Positions 24,792-33,291 of a DNA stretch of 64,000 nt are shown here, one piece after another (position 1 is the first letter of the stretch; each line of letters starts with the position of its first letter). The notes below the pieces were generated by a model. That model ran no database searches. It was not told the origin of the DNA and saw only the letters and a list, made by a program, of their open reading frames with translations. The DNA is from Halobacteriovoraceae bacterium (GTDB lineage Bacteria; Bdellovibrionota; Bacteriovoracia; Bacteriovoracales; Bacteriovoracaceae). Both the position numbers and the translations under genes were made by a program. The stretch covers positions 1 to 64,000 of the forward strand of contig PAMZ01000009.1 in NCBI GenBank assembly GCA_002707495.1, in the 5' to 3' direction.

Positions 24792-27700
24792 ATGAATTTT
24801 TATGAAAATAAAAAACTCAATCCTTTAAATTATTACCAATTATTTGCTTTGGTATGTGGCTTGTATTCACTCTTTACCTTGAGTGCTGCCTTTGCAGAAA
24901 CCACCTCAGGAGTTTCAAGAGAAGATGTCATATATTCTAGATTAAACGCATTCAGCTCTGTTGCTAGTATGCAAGGTGGAGTTATTGGGCATGAACCAGG
25001 TGCGGCAGCTGGTTTTACAGCTCAAGGAAACCTAGGTGGAAGGAATTACGGTGGAGGGCACGGTTTTGCACTACCGGCGGCTGCAGTTATAGTTGAAGAA
25101 CAGGAGGGAGATTTAAGTCCAGAAGATACTCCAAGAAAAGAATTGCAATTAGATGACATTATAAATGTACGTCGTGAAGAAGCTGGTGATGGTGCTGCGG
25201 ACTGTTGTACCGGAGCAAATTTAGCTCTTCCAGGATGTTTGCTTCAACTAAATATCTGTGAAGATTATTTTCCCCAAACAGTTGATATAGACAATGACCT
25301 TCAAAATACGGCTGAATATTTTCTTCGAAGATCAGGAGAAACCAATGACAATGTTAGAGAGTTAGGAGCCTGTCAATTTTGTTTAGGACAAGCATATCCA
25401 AGTGGTGATGAGGACGATGAGCCTGCTGGTGCTGGGGCAACTCAAAATAATTCACAATTCAGAACAGATTATGGAGCTTACTTAGGAGCTTACAGACATG
25501 CATTGAAAGCAGAGCTTGTTCACGAAAAGTTTAGCGCTCTTCATCAATTAAATGATTCACTTTATAGGTTTTACGGTATTCATTCTCCAAAGTTAGACCA
25601 GATTTATGGTTCTGAAAATAGAGATGAAGTCTTAAAGCAAATCACCTGTAGTGACCCTGACACGTTGTTAAACCTGATAAAAAACCCAAGAGAGGGTACT
25701 CTTTGTCATTCTCGTAAAGAGGCATTGGGAGATGATTATTTAAGCACCTTAAATACGGAAGAAAACTTTCTAACAAAAATGGGGGCAACAGGTGGTGATC
25801 TCGAGTCGAGGGTAAATAATTATTTTAATAATTTCAATTATGGTTCAGAATCACAATGTCTTGCTAGAACCCGACACGGGCAATCTTTAGCAGGACATTT
25901 TTACGCTCAGCCAGATCCTTCTCGGGATAATGTTTTTCCAGTGGAGAATTCTTTATTAGTAACAGGAATTCTAGATGAAGTTTTCAATCAGGAGAGATTA
26001 TCTAGTGGTGATGTCCATGCCTATTGTGAAGGTGACAGTCGAAACTTGCCTTATAGTTTTATCGCTGACACTTCTACCCCTGGCAATTTTGTTGAAGTCG
26101 TGCAGAGGGTGATGACATCAAGCTCATCTAGTAGTCTTAAAAGAGCCATGCAAATTTGGGGAGGAGCAAGTAACCTAAATGACCCAGAAACTTTTTTATC
26201 AAATCTAGGTTCTGCTTTTACAAATTTAATTGATATGGAACCGACCTTAGGGCTTCTTCTTGCTGATAAATCCTCTTTTTGTGAACATTATGTTCCTGTT
26301 AGAGTGAGAAATTTTCAAAATAGTACCTATAGTTTTTTATCAAATGTATATCATAGAGATAGACCCGCTCAGGTCGCACAGGATATTATTGAGGGAGCAG
26401 CTGCTAATTGTGAAAGCTCTTACCAAGAAGTTGCAGACGCATTATGTGTAGATGAAGCCGTTTTAACTGATACTGATGTTGGGCAAAGACTTGTAAGTCC
26501 TCAACTTGTAAGCAATGCACGTGCTCATTTTAATCAAGTTAATTTTCAAGACGACTATCATGGAGATGAAGAAGAGCATGAATTTGAACCTCTTGGACAT
26601 GTATTTACTCCAGAGCAAATTACCATTATGGAAGGCGCTGCTAGGTGTGAAGATATATATGAGAGGGCCCACGGAGGAGTTTCGGCAGCAACTCATATGT
26701 TCTCAACGATATTTTTCCTTTCGCAATATAACCCGAGTGCTATGGATACAATCAATGTAAACGGACAAGAGGTTGGGCGAACTGAATTTGCAAGATATGC
26801 AATTGAGAATCAGGTTCCAGGGGCAGTAACGAGAAATTTCCAGATTCTGTCAGGATCATTGGTTCCTTCTGAAGAACAACGAGAAGCTGGAAATAATGCG
26901 ACCTGTGTATTACCTGTAGATTTATCAGGAAATATCAGGCGTTTATATTCAAATATGGGAGGCTACCCAAGAGGGAGTGAGCTGGATAGGTTAGTTCCAG
27001 GATTAACGAGTCGAAATGCCTCAATTATAGGATTTAATTCATTTAGTGAAGCAAGGCCAAGTGGCGGAGTCCCACCTGAAGATCTACTGTCACAATTAGA
27101 GCCATCTTTCATGGGAAGTGCTGAAAAAACAGAAACGACAGTGCGAGCTGCTGACGATCAGGCTCGAAATGTAAGTATACAAAATGGAGCTCGATCTAAT
27201 AATAATGGCAGTTCCTCTGCAGCAGATAGCTTAGCGGACAGTTCATCAGAAAGTACAAGCTTATTATCAGGAGTTGGTGAACAGGTTCAAAGCTCCTCTG
27301 TTAGGATGACTGGGGAACAAGTTGCAGAAGCTGCTAAAATATCTACAAGTGGTACTGAACTTTCAAGGGCTCCAGCTTCAGTAGAAATGACTGAAGTTTC
27401 AGGAGATCGAGGAAAAAGTTTTGGTGATCTCATGGACTCTACAAGTGGAATTCGAGAGCAATTTAATAATACTCAACAATATTATAACTCAGCAGCTTCA
27501 AGGGTCGTAGAAGACACTAACCTTAGTCCAAATGATGTGCAAAGAGCACTCAGTGAAAGTGATAAAGACGGAAATAATTTTCAACAAAGATTTAATAGTG
27601 CTCTTGATGAGCTTGATCCTGATGGCAGCTCCAGAGATGAAGCGGCAGCGACCCTGCAAAATGCTATTGCGGATCCTGAGTTAGAACAGAGGCTTCTTGA

Positions 27701-28475
27701 AAATGAACAAATAAGCTCTGACCTCAGAGAGGAAATAGCCAGACTGAGATCTCTTGTACAGCAATCTAAAAATAGGGATACCGCTTCAGAAGTTGCAACT
27801 CGCTCAGATGCTTATATTACTCAATTAGAGCAAAGAATTGCAGAACTTGAAAATCAAAGACCAGGAGCTCCTAGTACGTCTAGAACTTTTAGTGGCGGAG
27901 GAAGAAATTTAGCTGACACGACTACTCGAGGTGGAAATATCGGAGCTGATGAAAGAAGTCTTGGGCCTGTGCGAAGAGGAGAGTCTTCAAGTAGTTATTT
28001 TAGCCCACCTCCAAGCTCTTCAAGTGATGGAACAGAATATATAGGTGTGTTAAATACAATAGATAGAATCGTAAGCGAGATTGATACTTATAGAGATGAT
28101 TTTAATTTAGAGTACAGAGAAAAACAGCTAGTCCTAACAGTTGAGAGGGAAGGAATAAGCCAACCAATTGATGTCACAGATGTTATTGTAAATCGAGAAA
28201 CGGGAAGAGTTCAATCTTTGGTTTTTCCAGGTAATAGAGTTTTAGAAACGAGTGAGCTAAACGAAGGGTCTCGTGAAGCCTTGGAAAGATTTGTTGCTGA
28301 GAACGAGTCCTCTATTTTACAAGCTCGGGAAGCAGAGTTGGTAGCAATCCAAGAAGAACTTGCAGAGACTATTGAAGTGAGAGACGCAGCCAGAGCCGTA
28401 GCAGGTTCACCTGACGATGAGAGTCTTTTCAGTGTTTTACAAGATAGAACTGAAAACTTACTTGGTAGCGAATAG
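24792..28475 (+). CDS. Very large cysteine-rich secreted protein of unknown function
   Basis: From ATG 24792 the product has 1227 residues. A long signal sequence with a hydrophobic core (FALVCGLYSLFTLSAAFA) ends near residue 36. The N-terminal ~720 residues contain all the cysteines (about 15), including CC, C-x2-C and paired single cysteines, which suggests disulfides. A Ser/Asn-rich low-complexity linker (about 760-880) follows, then a glutamate-rich coiled coil (about 960-1045) and an acidic C-terminal part. No enzyme motif was recognised. GTG 24783 is an alternative start, but GGAG lies only 2 nt before it. The next gene begins 3 bp after the stop. Confidence 0.7.
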   Translation: MNFYENKKLNPLNYYQLFALVCGLYSLFTLSAAFAETTSGVSREDVIYSRLNAFSSVASMQGGVIGHEPGAAAGFTAQGNLGGRNYGGGHGFALPAAAVIVEEQEGDLSPEDTPRKELQLDDIINVRREEAGDGAADCCTGANLALPGCLLQLNICEDYFPQTVDIDNDLQNTAEYFLRRSGETNDNVRELGACQFCLGQAYPSGDEDDEPAGAGATQNNSQFRTDYGAYLGAYRHALKAELVHEKFSALHQLNDSLYRFYGIHSPKLDQIYGSENRDEVLKQITCSDPDTLLNLIKNPREGTLCHSRKEALGDDYLSTLNTEENFLTKMGATGGDLESRVNNYFNNFNYGSESQCLARTRHGQSLAGHFYAQPDPSRDNVFPVENSLLVTGILDEVFNQERLSSGDVHAYCEGDSRNLPYSFIADTSTPGNFVEVVQRVMTSSSSSSLKRAMQIWGGASNLNDPETFLSNLGSAFTNLIDMEPTLGLLLADKSSFCEHYVPVRVRNFQNSTYSFLSNVYHRDRPAQVAQDIIEGAAANCESSYQEVADALCVDEAVLTDTDVGQRLVSPQLVSNARAHFNQVNFQDDYHGDEEEHEFEPLGHVFTPEQITIMEGAARCEDIYERAHGGVSAATHMFSTIFFLSQYNPSAMDTINVNGQEVGRTEFARYAIENQVPGAVTRNFQILSGSLVPSEEQREAGNNATCVLPVDLSGNIRRLYSNMGGYPRGSELDRLVPGLTSRNASIIGFNSFSEARPSGGVPPEDLLSQLEPSFMGSAEKTETTVRAADDQARNVSIQNGARSNNNGSSSAADSLADSSSESTSLLSGVGEQVQSSSVRMTGEQVAEAAKISTSGTELSRAPASVEMTEVSGDRGKSFGDLMDSTSGIREQFNNTQQYYNSAASRVVEDTNLSPNDVQRALSESDKDGNNFQQRFNSALDELDPDGSSRDEAAATLQNAIADPELEQRLLENEQISSDLREEIARLRSLVQQSKNRDTASEVATRSDAYITQLEQRIAELENQRPGAPSTSRTFSGGGRNLADTTTRGGNIGADERSLGPVRRGESSSSYFSPPPSSSSDGTEYIGVLNTIDRIVSEIDTYRDDFNLEYREKQLVLTVEREGISQPIDVTDVIVNRETGRVQSLVFPGNRVLETSELNEGSREALERFVAENESSILQAREAELVAIQEELAETIEVRDAARAVAGSPDDESLFSVLQDRTENLLGSE

Positions 28476-28478
28476 TCG

Positions 28479-28886
28479 TTGAAGCTTAAACCGATCTCAA
28501 TTCTTGTACCCATGAAAGAGGCTTCTCATGGGGTCGAACTTTGGGTTCAAAAAAGAATTTCAAATGATAGTCTAAGTGGCCTTTTAGAATTTCCAGGGGG
28601 GAAAATCGAGGGGACTGAAACTCCAGAAGAAGCAGCACTTCGGGAAACCAATGAAGAGGTTGGAGTTGAGGTCAGCTTGCAAAAAATCATTCGCTTTGCT
28701 CAATACCAGTTTACGCCTCTTATATTATTTGTTCATATTTACTGGGATGATACGGGATTATTTGCAACAGAAGGTTATCACTCACTCAATCATTTAATCG
28801 AGATGCGAGGAAAAATTCCTCCTAATAATATCCAAATTCTAGCAGATATTTCTAAGAGATTTCAGGCGGTTGTACCCCTTAAATAA
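28479..28886 (+). CDS. MutT-like NUDIX hydrolase
   Basis: The 135-residue protein has a full NUDIX box G-x5-E-x7-REx2EExG starting at GGKIEGTE near residue 39, preceded by LEFP as in MutT-type 8-oxo-dGTP diphosphatases. Length fits MutT. The substrate (oxidised nucleotides) is inferred. The TTG start is needed to keep the first beta strand (KPISILVPM); ATG 28512 would remove it. It starts 3 bp after the large secreted-protein gene, without an evident functional link. Confidence 0.85.
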   Translation: MKLKPISILVPMKEASHGVELWVQKRISNDSLSGLLEFPGGKIEGTETPEEAALRETNEEVGVEVSLQKIIRFAQYQFTPLILFVHIYWDDTGLFATEGYHSLNHLIEMRGKIPPNNIQILADISKRFQAVVPLK

Positions 28887-29069
28887 ACTAAAGTTATAGA
28901 GTAGCTGAATGGACAAAAATCTGGTAAGTCATGTATAATAGATTGGTGGATTTCGGTCCAATATTATAAACCGTACATGGAGAAACAAGATAGAGCCCCC
29001 TTCGGAAAATTTTCAATCCAAAACAATCCCTTATCTTTCATATAAATTACTTTTTGGAGCCACCAGAGC

Positions 29070-30422
29070 ATGAGCCCTGAAGTACAAGATCTTACTATTT
29101 TTGCAGTGGGTGTCATTCTATCGGCTTTTTTCTCCGGATCTGAAGCTGCTATCATTAGTATCCCCTCCAAGCGAGTCAAGCAGATGCTGGATGAACAGCC
29201 TCGGAGTAGGGGAACTCTTTTATTCTTGCAAAACAAACCTAGTGAGCTTTTGACCACGATTCTTATTGGAAACAACTTTGTTAATATTTTTGTCGCTTCA
29301 CTCGCCACCAGAATTGCACAAAGGTATTTAGAAAGTGACGCTCTTTCATACAGTGTTGGGATCACGACTATTTTAATTCTTATTTTTGGTGAGATTATCC
29401 CCAAAACGTTTATGCGAAATCATTCAGAAAGACTCTTGGTTCCAATCACGAGAGTTTTGCAGGCTTGTTATTATTTACTTTATCCTGTGGTGAAAATCTT
29501 CATGCTTATCATCGAATCTGTACTAGGTGAGCATGCTTCCCTGCAAGAGAAAATGATTACTAAGGATGATATTGAGTTTATGGTAGGGGAGGCAGAAAGA
29601 GATAAATCAATAGACTCTAAGCAAATTGATCTTCTGACCTCCATTCTTGAGTTCCCAACGATTAAAGTAAAAGACATTATGACTCCAAGATCGGAAGTTC
29701 ATGTGATCCAGCATAATGCAGTATTTGGCGATATCGTTGCTATGGTCAAAGAGGTTCAGCACTCACGTTATCCAATTGTAGAAGATGATCTAGATAAAAC
29801 TCTTGGCTTTATTCATGTAAAAGATTTGGTTTTTGCTTCAAAAGAGGAAAAGGAAAACTTAGATTTAGATAATTTTAAAAAAGAACCTTTCTTTGTTTAC
29901 GAGCATATGAAGATCCAAGCCGTCTTTGATCATATGAACCGCAAAAAGGTGCATTTATCATTGGTAAAAGATGAGAATGGACTCGTGGTTGGGATCGTTA
30001 CATTGGAAGATATCATGGAAGAGATTTTTGGAGAGATCCAAGATGAGCATGATGACGAAGATGATATGATTGCAAAAAATATCGAAGAGACCCTTGAAGA
30101 CGGAATCACTCTACCGGGTTCAATATCTTTGAGAGATTTAGATTCTGAATTTGATATTAAAATCCCTCTTAATGACAACTACAGCACACTTCGAGGATTC
30201 TTGTTAGATATGCTTGGTAATAATTTTCCGAAAGAAGGAAATATATTATTTTGGCAGGGTTTATCTTTTGAATTAGTTAAAGTTATCGATAACGAAATCG
30301 AAGAAGTTAAAATTGAAAGTACAGATGGGGAACGTCATATTTCAGATAGAAGAGATGATGATGAAGAAACCATAGAAGCTTCATCTGCCTCAGATATTCA
30401 AACGGCTAATCTCAAAGCTTAA
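29070..30422 (+). CDS. Hemolysin C/CorC-family membrane protein with CBS pair
   Basis: The 450-residue protein has the three-part architecture of the CorC/HlyC/TlyC group. It has a CNNM/DUF21 membrane domain (about 1-180, four hydrophobic helices), two CBS domains (about 200-320, with DIMTPRSEV and PIVEDD segments), and a CorC_HlyC domain (about 340-425). Members act in magnesium or cobalt transport or membrane protection. The old haemolysin name does not imply toxin activity. The 183-bp upstream gap holds no gene. Confidence 0.9.
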   Translation: MSPEVQDLTIFAVGVILSAFFSGSEAAIISIPSKRVKQMLDEQPRSRGTLLFLQNKPSELLTTILIGNNFVNIFVASLATRIAQRYLESDALSYSVGITTILILIFGEIIPKTFMRNHSERLLVPITRVLQACYYLLYPVVKIFMLIIESVLGEHASLQEKMITKDDIEFMVGEAERDKSIDSKQIDLLTSILEFPTIKVKDIMTPRSEVHVIQHNAVFGDIVAMVKEVQHSRYPIVEDDLDKTLGFIHVKDLVFASKEEKENLDLDNFKKEPFFVYEHMKIQAVFDHMNRKKVHLSLVKDENGLVVGIVTLEDIMEEIFGEIQDEHDDEDDMIAKNIEETLEDGITLPGSISLRDLDSEFDIKIPLNDNYSTLRGFLLDMLGNNFPKEGNILFWQGLSFELVKVIDNEIEEVKIESTDGERHISDRRDDDEETIEASSASDIQTANLKA

Positions 30423-30556
30423 TTCTTCTTTTTCCATGTAGGTCATTGAAATTGCTCTGTGTTGACACAGTGGGCATGGTACTTTTAGTTCTTCAAGTCT
30501 ATTAGAGTTATGACTTTATACTACACTTTCAAAGAATTATTTTAAGGAGAATCCTG

Positions 30557-31678
30557 ATGTTAACATTCGAAAAACTCTATTCTATGGGCCATGAAGAAGT
30601 CATCTTTTTTAGTGAGCCTTCTTGCGGATTGAAAGCCATCGTTGCTATTCATGATACGACTCTAGGCCCTGCCCTGGGTGGGACAAGGATGTGGCCATAT
30701 GCTTCTGAAGAAGAAGCAATAGAAGACGTTCTGAGACTCTCAAGAGGTATGACTTATAAGGCTGCTGTCTCTGGATTGAATCTAGGAGGAGGGAAAGCCG
30801 TTATTATTGGTGATCCCAAAAAAGATAAAAGCGAAGCGCTTTTCAGAGCTTACGGAAGATTTATCGAGTCTTTAAATGGGCGATATATTACAGCAGAAGA
30901 CGTAAATATTTCAGTTCAAGATATTGATAATGTTTATACTGAAACTAATTATGTTTGTGGTGTTGATAAAACAAGTGGTGGATCTGGGAACCCTGCTCCT
31001 TACACTGCTCTAGGAACCTTTAGAGGTATGGAAGCGGGAGCAACCAAAGTCTGGGGTGAGAGAAGTCTTAAAGACAAAGTTGTTGGTATCCAAGGTGTTG
31101 GTTCTGTTGGTTTAGAATTAGCTAAGCTTCTCAATGATGCTGGCGCAAAAATTCTATTTACAGATATAAGCGAAGAAAATATTCAAAGAATGAAAAATGA
31201 AGTCTCTCATTCTGAGTTCATAGCACCAGAAGCTTTCTATGGAACGAATATGGATATTTATGCTCCTTGTGCTTTAGGAGCCACGGTTAATGATGAAACG
31301 ATTCCACAATTCAAATGTAAACTAATTAATGGTGCTGCAAATAACCAACTAAAAGAAGACCGTCACGGAGCAGTTTTAAAAGAAAGAGGAATTCTATACT
31401 CACCTGATTATCTTATTAATGCTGGTGGACTAATGAATGTTTCAATTGAGTTTGAAGGCTGGGCTGATGCAAAATCCAGAAGAATGGTTGATACAATTTA
31501 TAATACGACATTAAATATCTATGCGATTTCTGATGAACAAAACATTCCTGTGAATAAAGCTGCAGATGTTCTGGCTGAAAGACGCCTAGAATCGATGAAG
31601 AAAATTCAAACTACTTACCTAGGAAGAGGATCAGATCATAGATTTCCTGGATCCAAGGTAAGACATAATAAAATATAG
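30557..31678 (+). CDS. Leucine dehydrogenase (Glu/Leu/Phe/Val dehydrogenase family)
   Basis: The enzyme oxidatively deaminates branched-chain amino acids with NAD. The 373-residue protein has the dimerisation/catalytic domain with GPALGGTRMWPY and GLNLGGGKAVI, where the Lys is the catalytic residue near 80. A Rossmann domain follows with GIQGVGSVGLELAKLL near 177. Length and motifs fit leucine dehydrogenase, but valine or phenylalanine cannot be excluded as substrates. AAGGAG lies 8 nt before the ATG. A predator living on prey protein would benefit from amino-acid catabolism; this is inference. Confidence 0.92.
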   Translation: MLTFEKLYSMGHEEVIFFSEPSCGLKAIVAIHDTTLGPALGGTRMWPYASEEEAIEDVLRLSRGMTYKAAVSGLNLGGGKAVIIGDPKKDKSEALFRAYGRFIESLNGRYITAEDVNISVQDIDNVYTETNYVCGVDKTSGGSGNPAPYTALGTFRGMEAGATKVWGERSLKDKVVGIQGVGSVGLELAKLLNDAGAKILFTDISEENIQRMKNEVSHSEFIAPEAFYGTNMDIYAPCALGATVNDETIPQFKCKLINGAANNQLKEDRHGAVLKERGILYSPDYLINAGGLMNVSIEFEGWADAKSRRMVDTIYNTTLNIYAISDEQNIPVNKAADVLAERRLESMKKIQTTYLGRGSDHRFPGSKVRHNKI

Positions 31679-31684
31679 GAATAT

Positions 31685-32110
31685 ATGTTAGAGGTTATTA
31701 AATCTGTTACGGGTAGTGAATCCAACCTTATTGCTAACCTCGCAAATATTTGTTCTATTATTCAAGAAAATAAGAATTATCATTGGACAGGCTTCTATCT
31801 TGTAGAAGGTGAGGAGCTTGTCCTTGGTCCTTTTCAAGGCCCGCTCGCTTGCACGCGAATAGCTTTTGGAAAAGGTGTTTGTGGTAGTGCTTGGTCGGAA
31901 AAGAAAACTCAGCGAGTAGATGATGTTCATAAGTTCTCTGGGCATATCGCATGCTCGGTTAAGACAAATTCAGAATTAGTAGTTCCGATTCTTAAAGACG
32001 GAATAGTTGTGGCAGTTCTAGATCTTGATAGCACCAGTTTTTCGGCATTCACTGAAAGCGATCAAGATAATTTTGAAGAAATCGCAAAATATATTGCCAC
32101 TCTTTTTTAA
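31685..32110 (+). CDS. msrC: Free methionine-(R)-sulfoxide reductase (GAF domain)
   Basis: fRMsr reduces free Met-R-sulfoxide. The 141-residue protein is a single GAF domain with the HWTGFYLV signature and the three redox cysteines expected of the family at C56 (LACTRI), C66 (KGVCGSAW) and C90 (GHIACS), plus SELVVPI and DLDSTS. It begins 6 bp after the leucine dehydrogenase stop, so the genes are probably co-transcribed. Confidence 0.92.
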   Translation: MLEVIKSVTGSESNLIANLANICSIIQENKNYHWTGFYLVEGEELVLGPFQGPLACTRIAFGKGVCGSAWSEKKTQRVDDVHKFSGHIACSVKTNSELVVPILKDGIVVAVLDLDSTSFSAFTESDQDNFEEIAKYIATLF

Positions 32111-32141
32111 ATACTCTGACATTTATTTGAGAAGTGGTGAC

Positions 32142-32180
32142 AAAACGGCTCCTTAAAACCCCTTCTAAGAGCTGTTTTTA
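32142..32180 (+). terminator. Probable terminator after msrC
   Basis: AAAACGGCTC (32142-32151) pairs with GAGCTGTTTT (32169-32178; one G-T pair) and is followed by TTA. The loop is long (17 nt), which lowers confidence. Confidence 0.5.
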
Positions 32181-32268
32181 GCAGTTTTAAAGTAAGTAAG
32201 TTTGAGTTGAGTATTTTTCTTACATCAGGCAAACTGATCGCGGGGAAATTCAACGGAAGGGGAAATCC

Positions 32269-33291
32269 ATGGAAAAAAAATTATTATCTCTTTTATTAAT
32301 GTCGACTGTACTTAGTTCGACTGGGTCCTTTGCTAGCTCTGCTCAGATTAAAGTCATTTATGGTGCTGATAATAGGGTTGACGTGGATGAATCTACTAAT
32401 CCGATGTATCTAAGGTTGGCGGAGTCTACTGCAGCAATGATTCCAAATGGTCGCATTAAAGAACACAATAATATGCAAGTGGAACTGGTGGGAAGAACTC
32501 TTTCGGAAAATGGGATGTGTGAGTCCGAGAGATTTTCTGGCCAATTGGCTGTAGCAAATTGTTCAGGTTTTCTTGTGGCACCCAATAAACTGGTGACTGC
32601 TGGGCATTGTATTCAAGATGCTTCAGATTGTGCTAATTCCTCTTGGGTATTTGACTATAAGGCTGATTCTGAAGTTCAAAGTGAATTCATAGTGGATAAA
32701 AGTGTTGTTTATAAATGTAGCTCAATCATTTCACAATCGTTAGAGCATTCAACTCAAAATGATTACGCTCTTATTGAACTTGATAGAGAAGTCACTGATC
32801 GTTCACCTTTAAAGTTTAGAACAGCAGGAAAACCTCAAGTGGGAGATCCTCTTGTTGTCATTGGACATCCCTCGGGCCTTCCTACCAAGATTGCAGATGG
32901 AGCTAACGTTCGAAGTGTTAATGATGTATTCTTAACTTCTAATCTTGATACCTATGGGGGAAATTCTGGGTCTGCGGTTTTTAATGCTGACACTGGAATT
33001 GTAGAAGGAATTCTCGTTCGTGGTGAACAAGATTATGTATATGATAGTGCTCAAGGGTGTCGAGCTTCAAATATGGTCGCTGACGATAAAGGACGTGGAG
33101 AGGACGTTACACTTATTACTCAAGTTGAAGGGTTAGAGGAAATTCAACAACCAGAAGAGCCTACTGAGCCACAACAGCCAGAGGAGCCAACTCAACCGAC
33201 AGAACCAACTCAGCCTGAAGAGCCAAGTGAGCCTGAAGAGCCATTGTCTTTTTGGGAATGGTTACTTCGCTGGTTGTCTGGACAAGCTTAA
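32269..33291 (+). CDS. Secreted trypsin-like serine protease with Pro/Glu-rich tail
   Basis: The 340-residue protein has a signal peptide (to about residue 23) and an S1-type serine protease domain with the full triad: H113 in TAGHC, D165 in NDYALIELD and S233 in GNSGS. The spacing and GHPSGLP segment resemble glutamyl-endopeptidase/V8-like bacterial members. After ~290 comes a Pro-Glu-Gln-Thr repeat tail, ending in a tryptophan-rich stretch (FWEWLLRWLSG) that may bind membrane or a partner. AAGGGG precedes the ATG. Its stop codon directly abuts the stop of the convergent lipoprotein gene. Secreted proteases are expected in predatory bacteria. Confidence 0.88.
   Translation: MEKKLLSLLLMSTVLSSTGSFASSAQIKVIYGADNRVDVDESTNPMYLRLAESTAAMIPNGRIKEHNNMQVELVGRTLSENGMCESERFSGQLAVANCSGFLVAPNKLVTAGHCIQDASDCANSSWVFDYKADSEVQSEFIVDKSVVYKCSSIISQSLEHSTQNDYALIELDREVTDRSPLKFRTAGKPQVGDPLVVIGHPSGLPTKIADGANVRSVNDVFLTSNLDTYGGNSGSAVFNADTGIVEGILVRGEQDYVYDSAQGCRASNMVADDKGRGEDVTLITQVEGLEEIQQPEEPTEPQQPEEPTQPTEPTQPEEPSEPEEPLSFWEWLLRWLSGQA

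Noticed and set aside
28964-29404. 146-codon minus-strand reading frame
   Set aside because: It lies opposite the CorC/HlyC-type gene, has no family features and no ribosome site.
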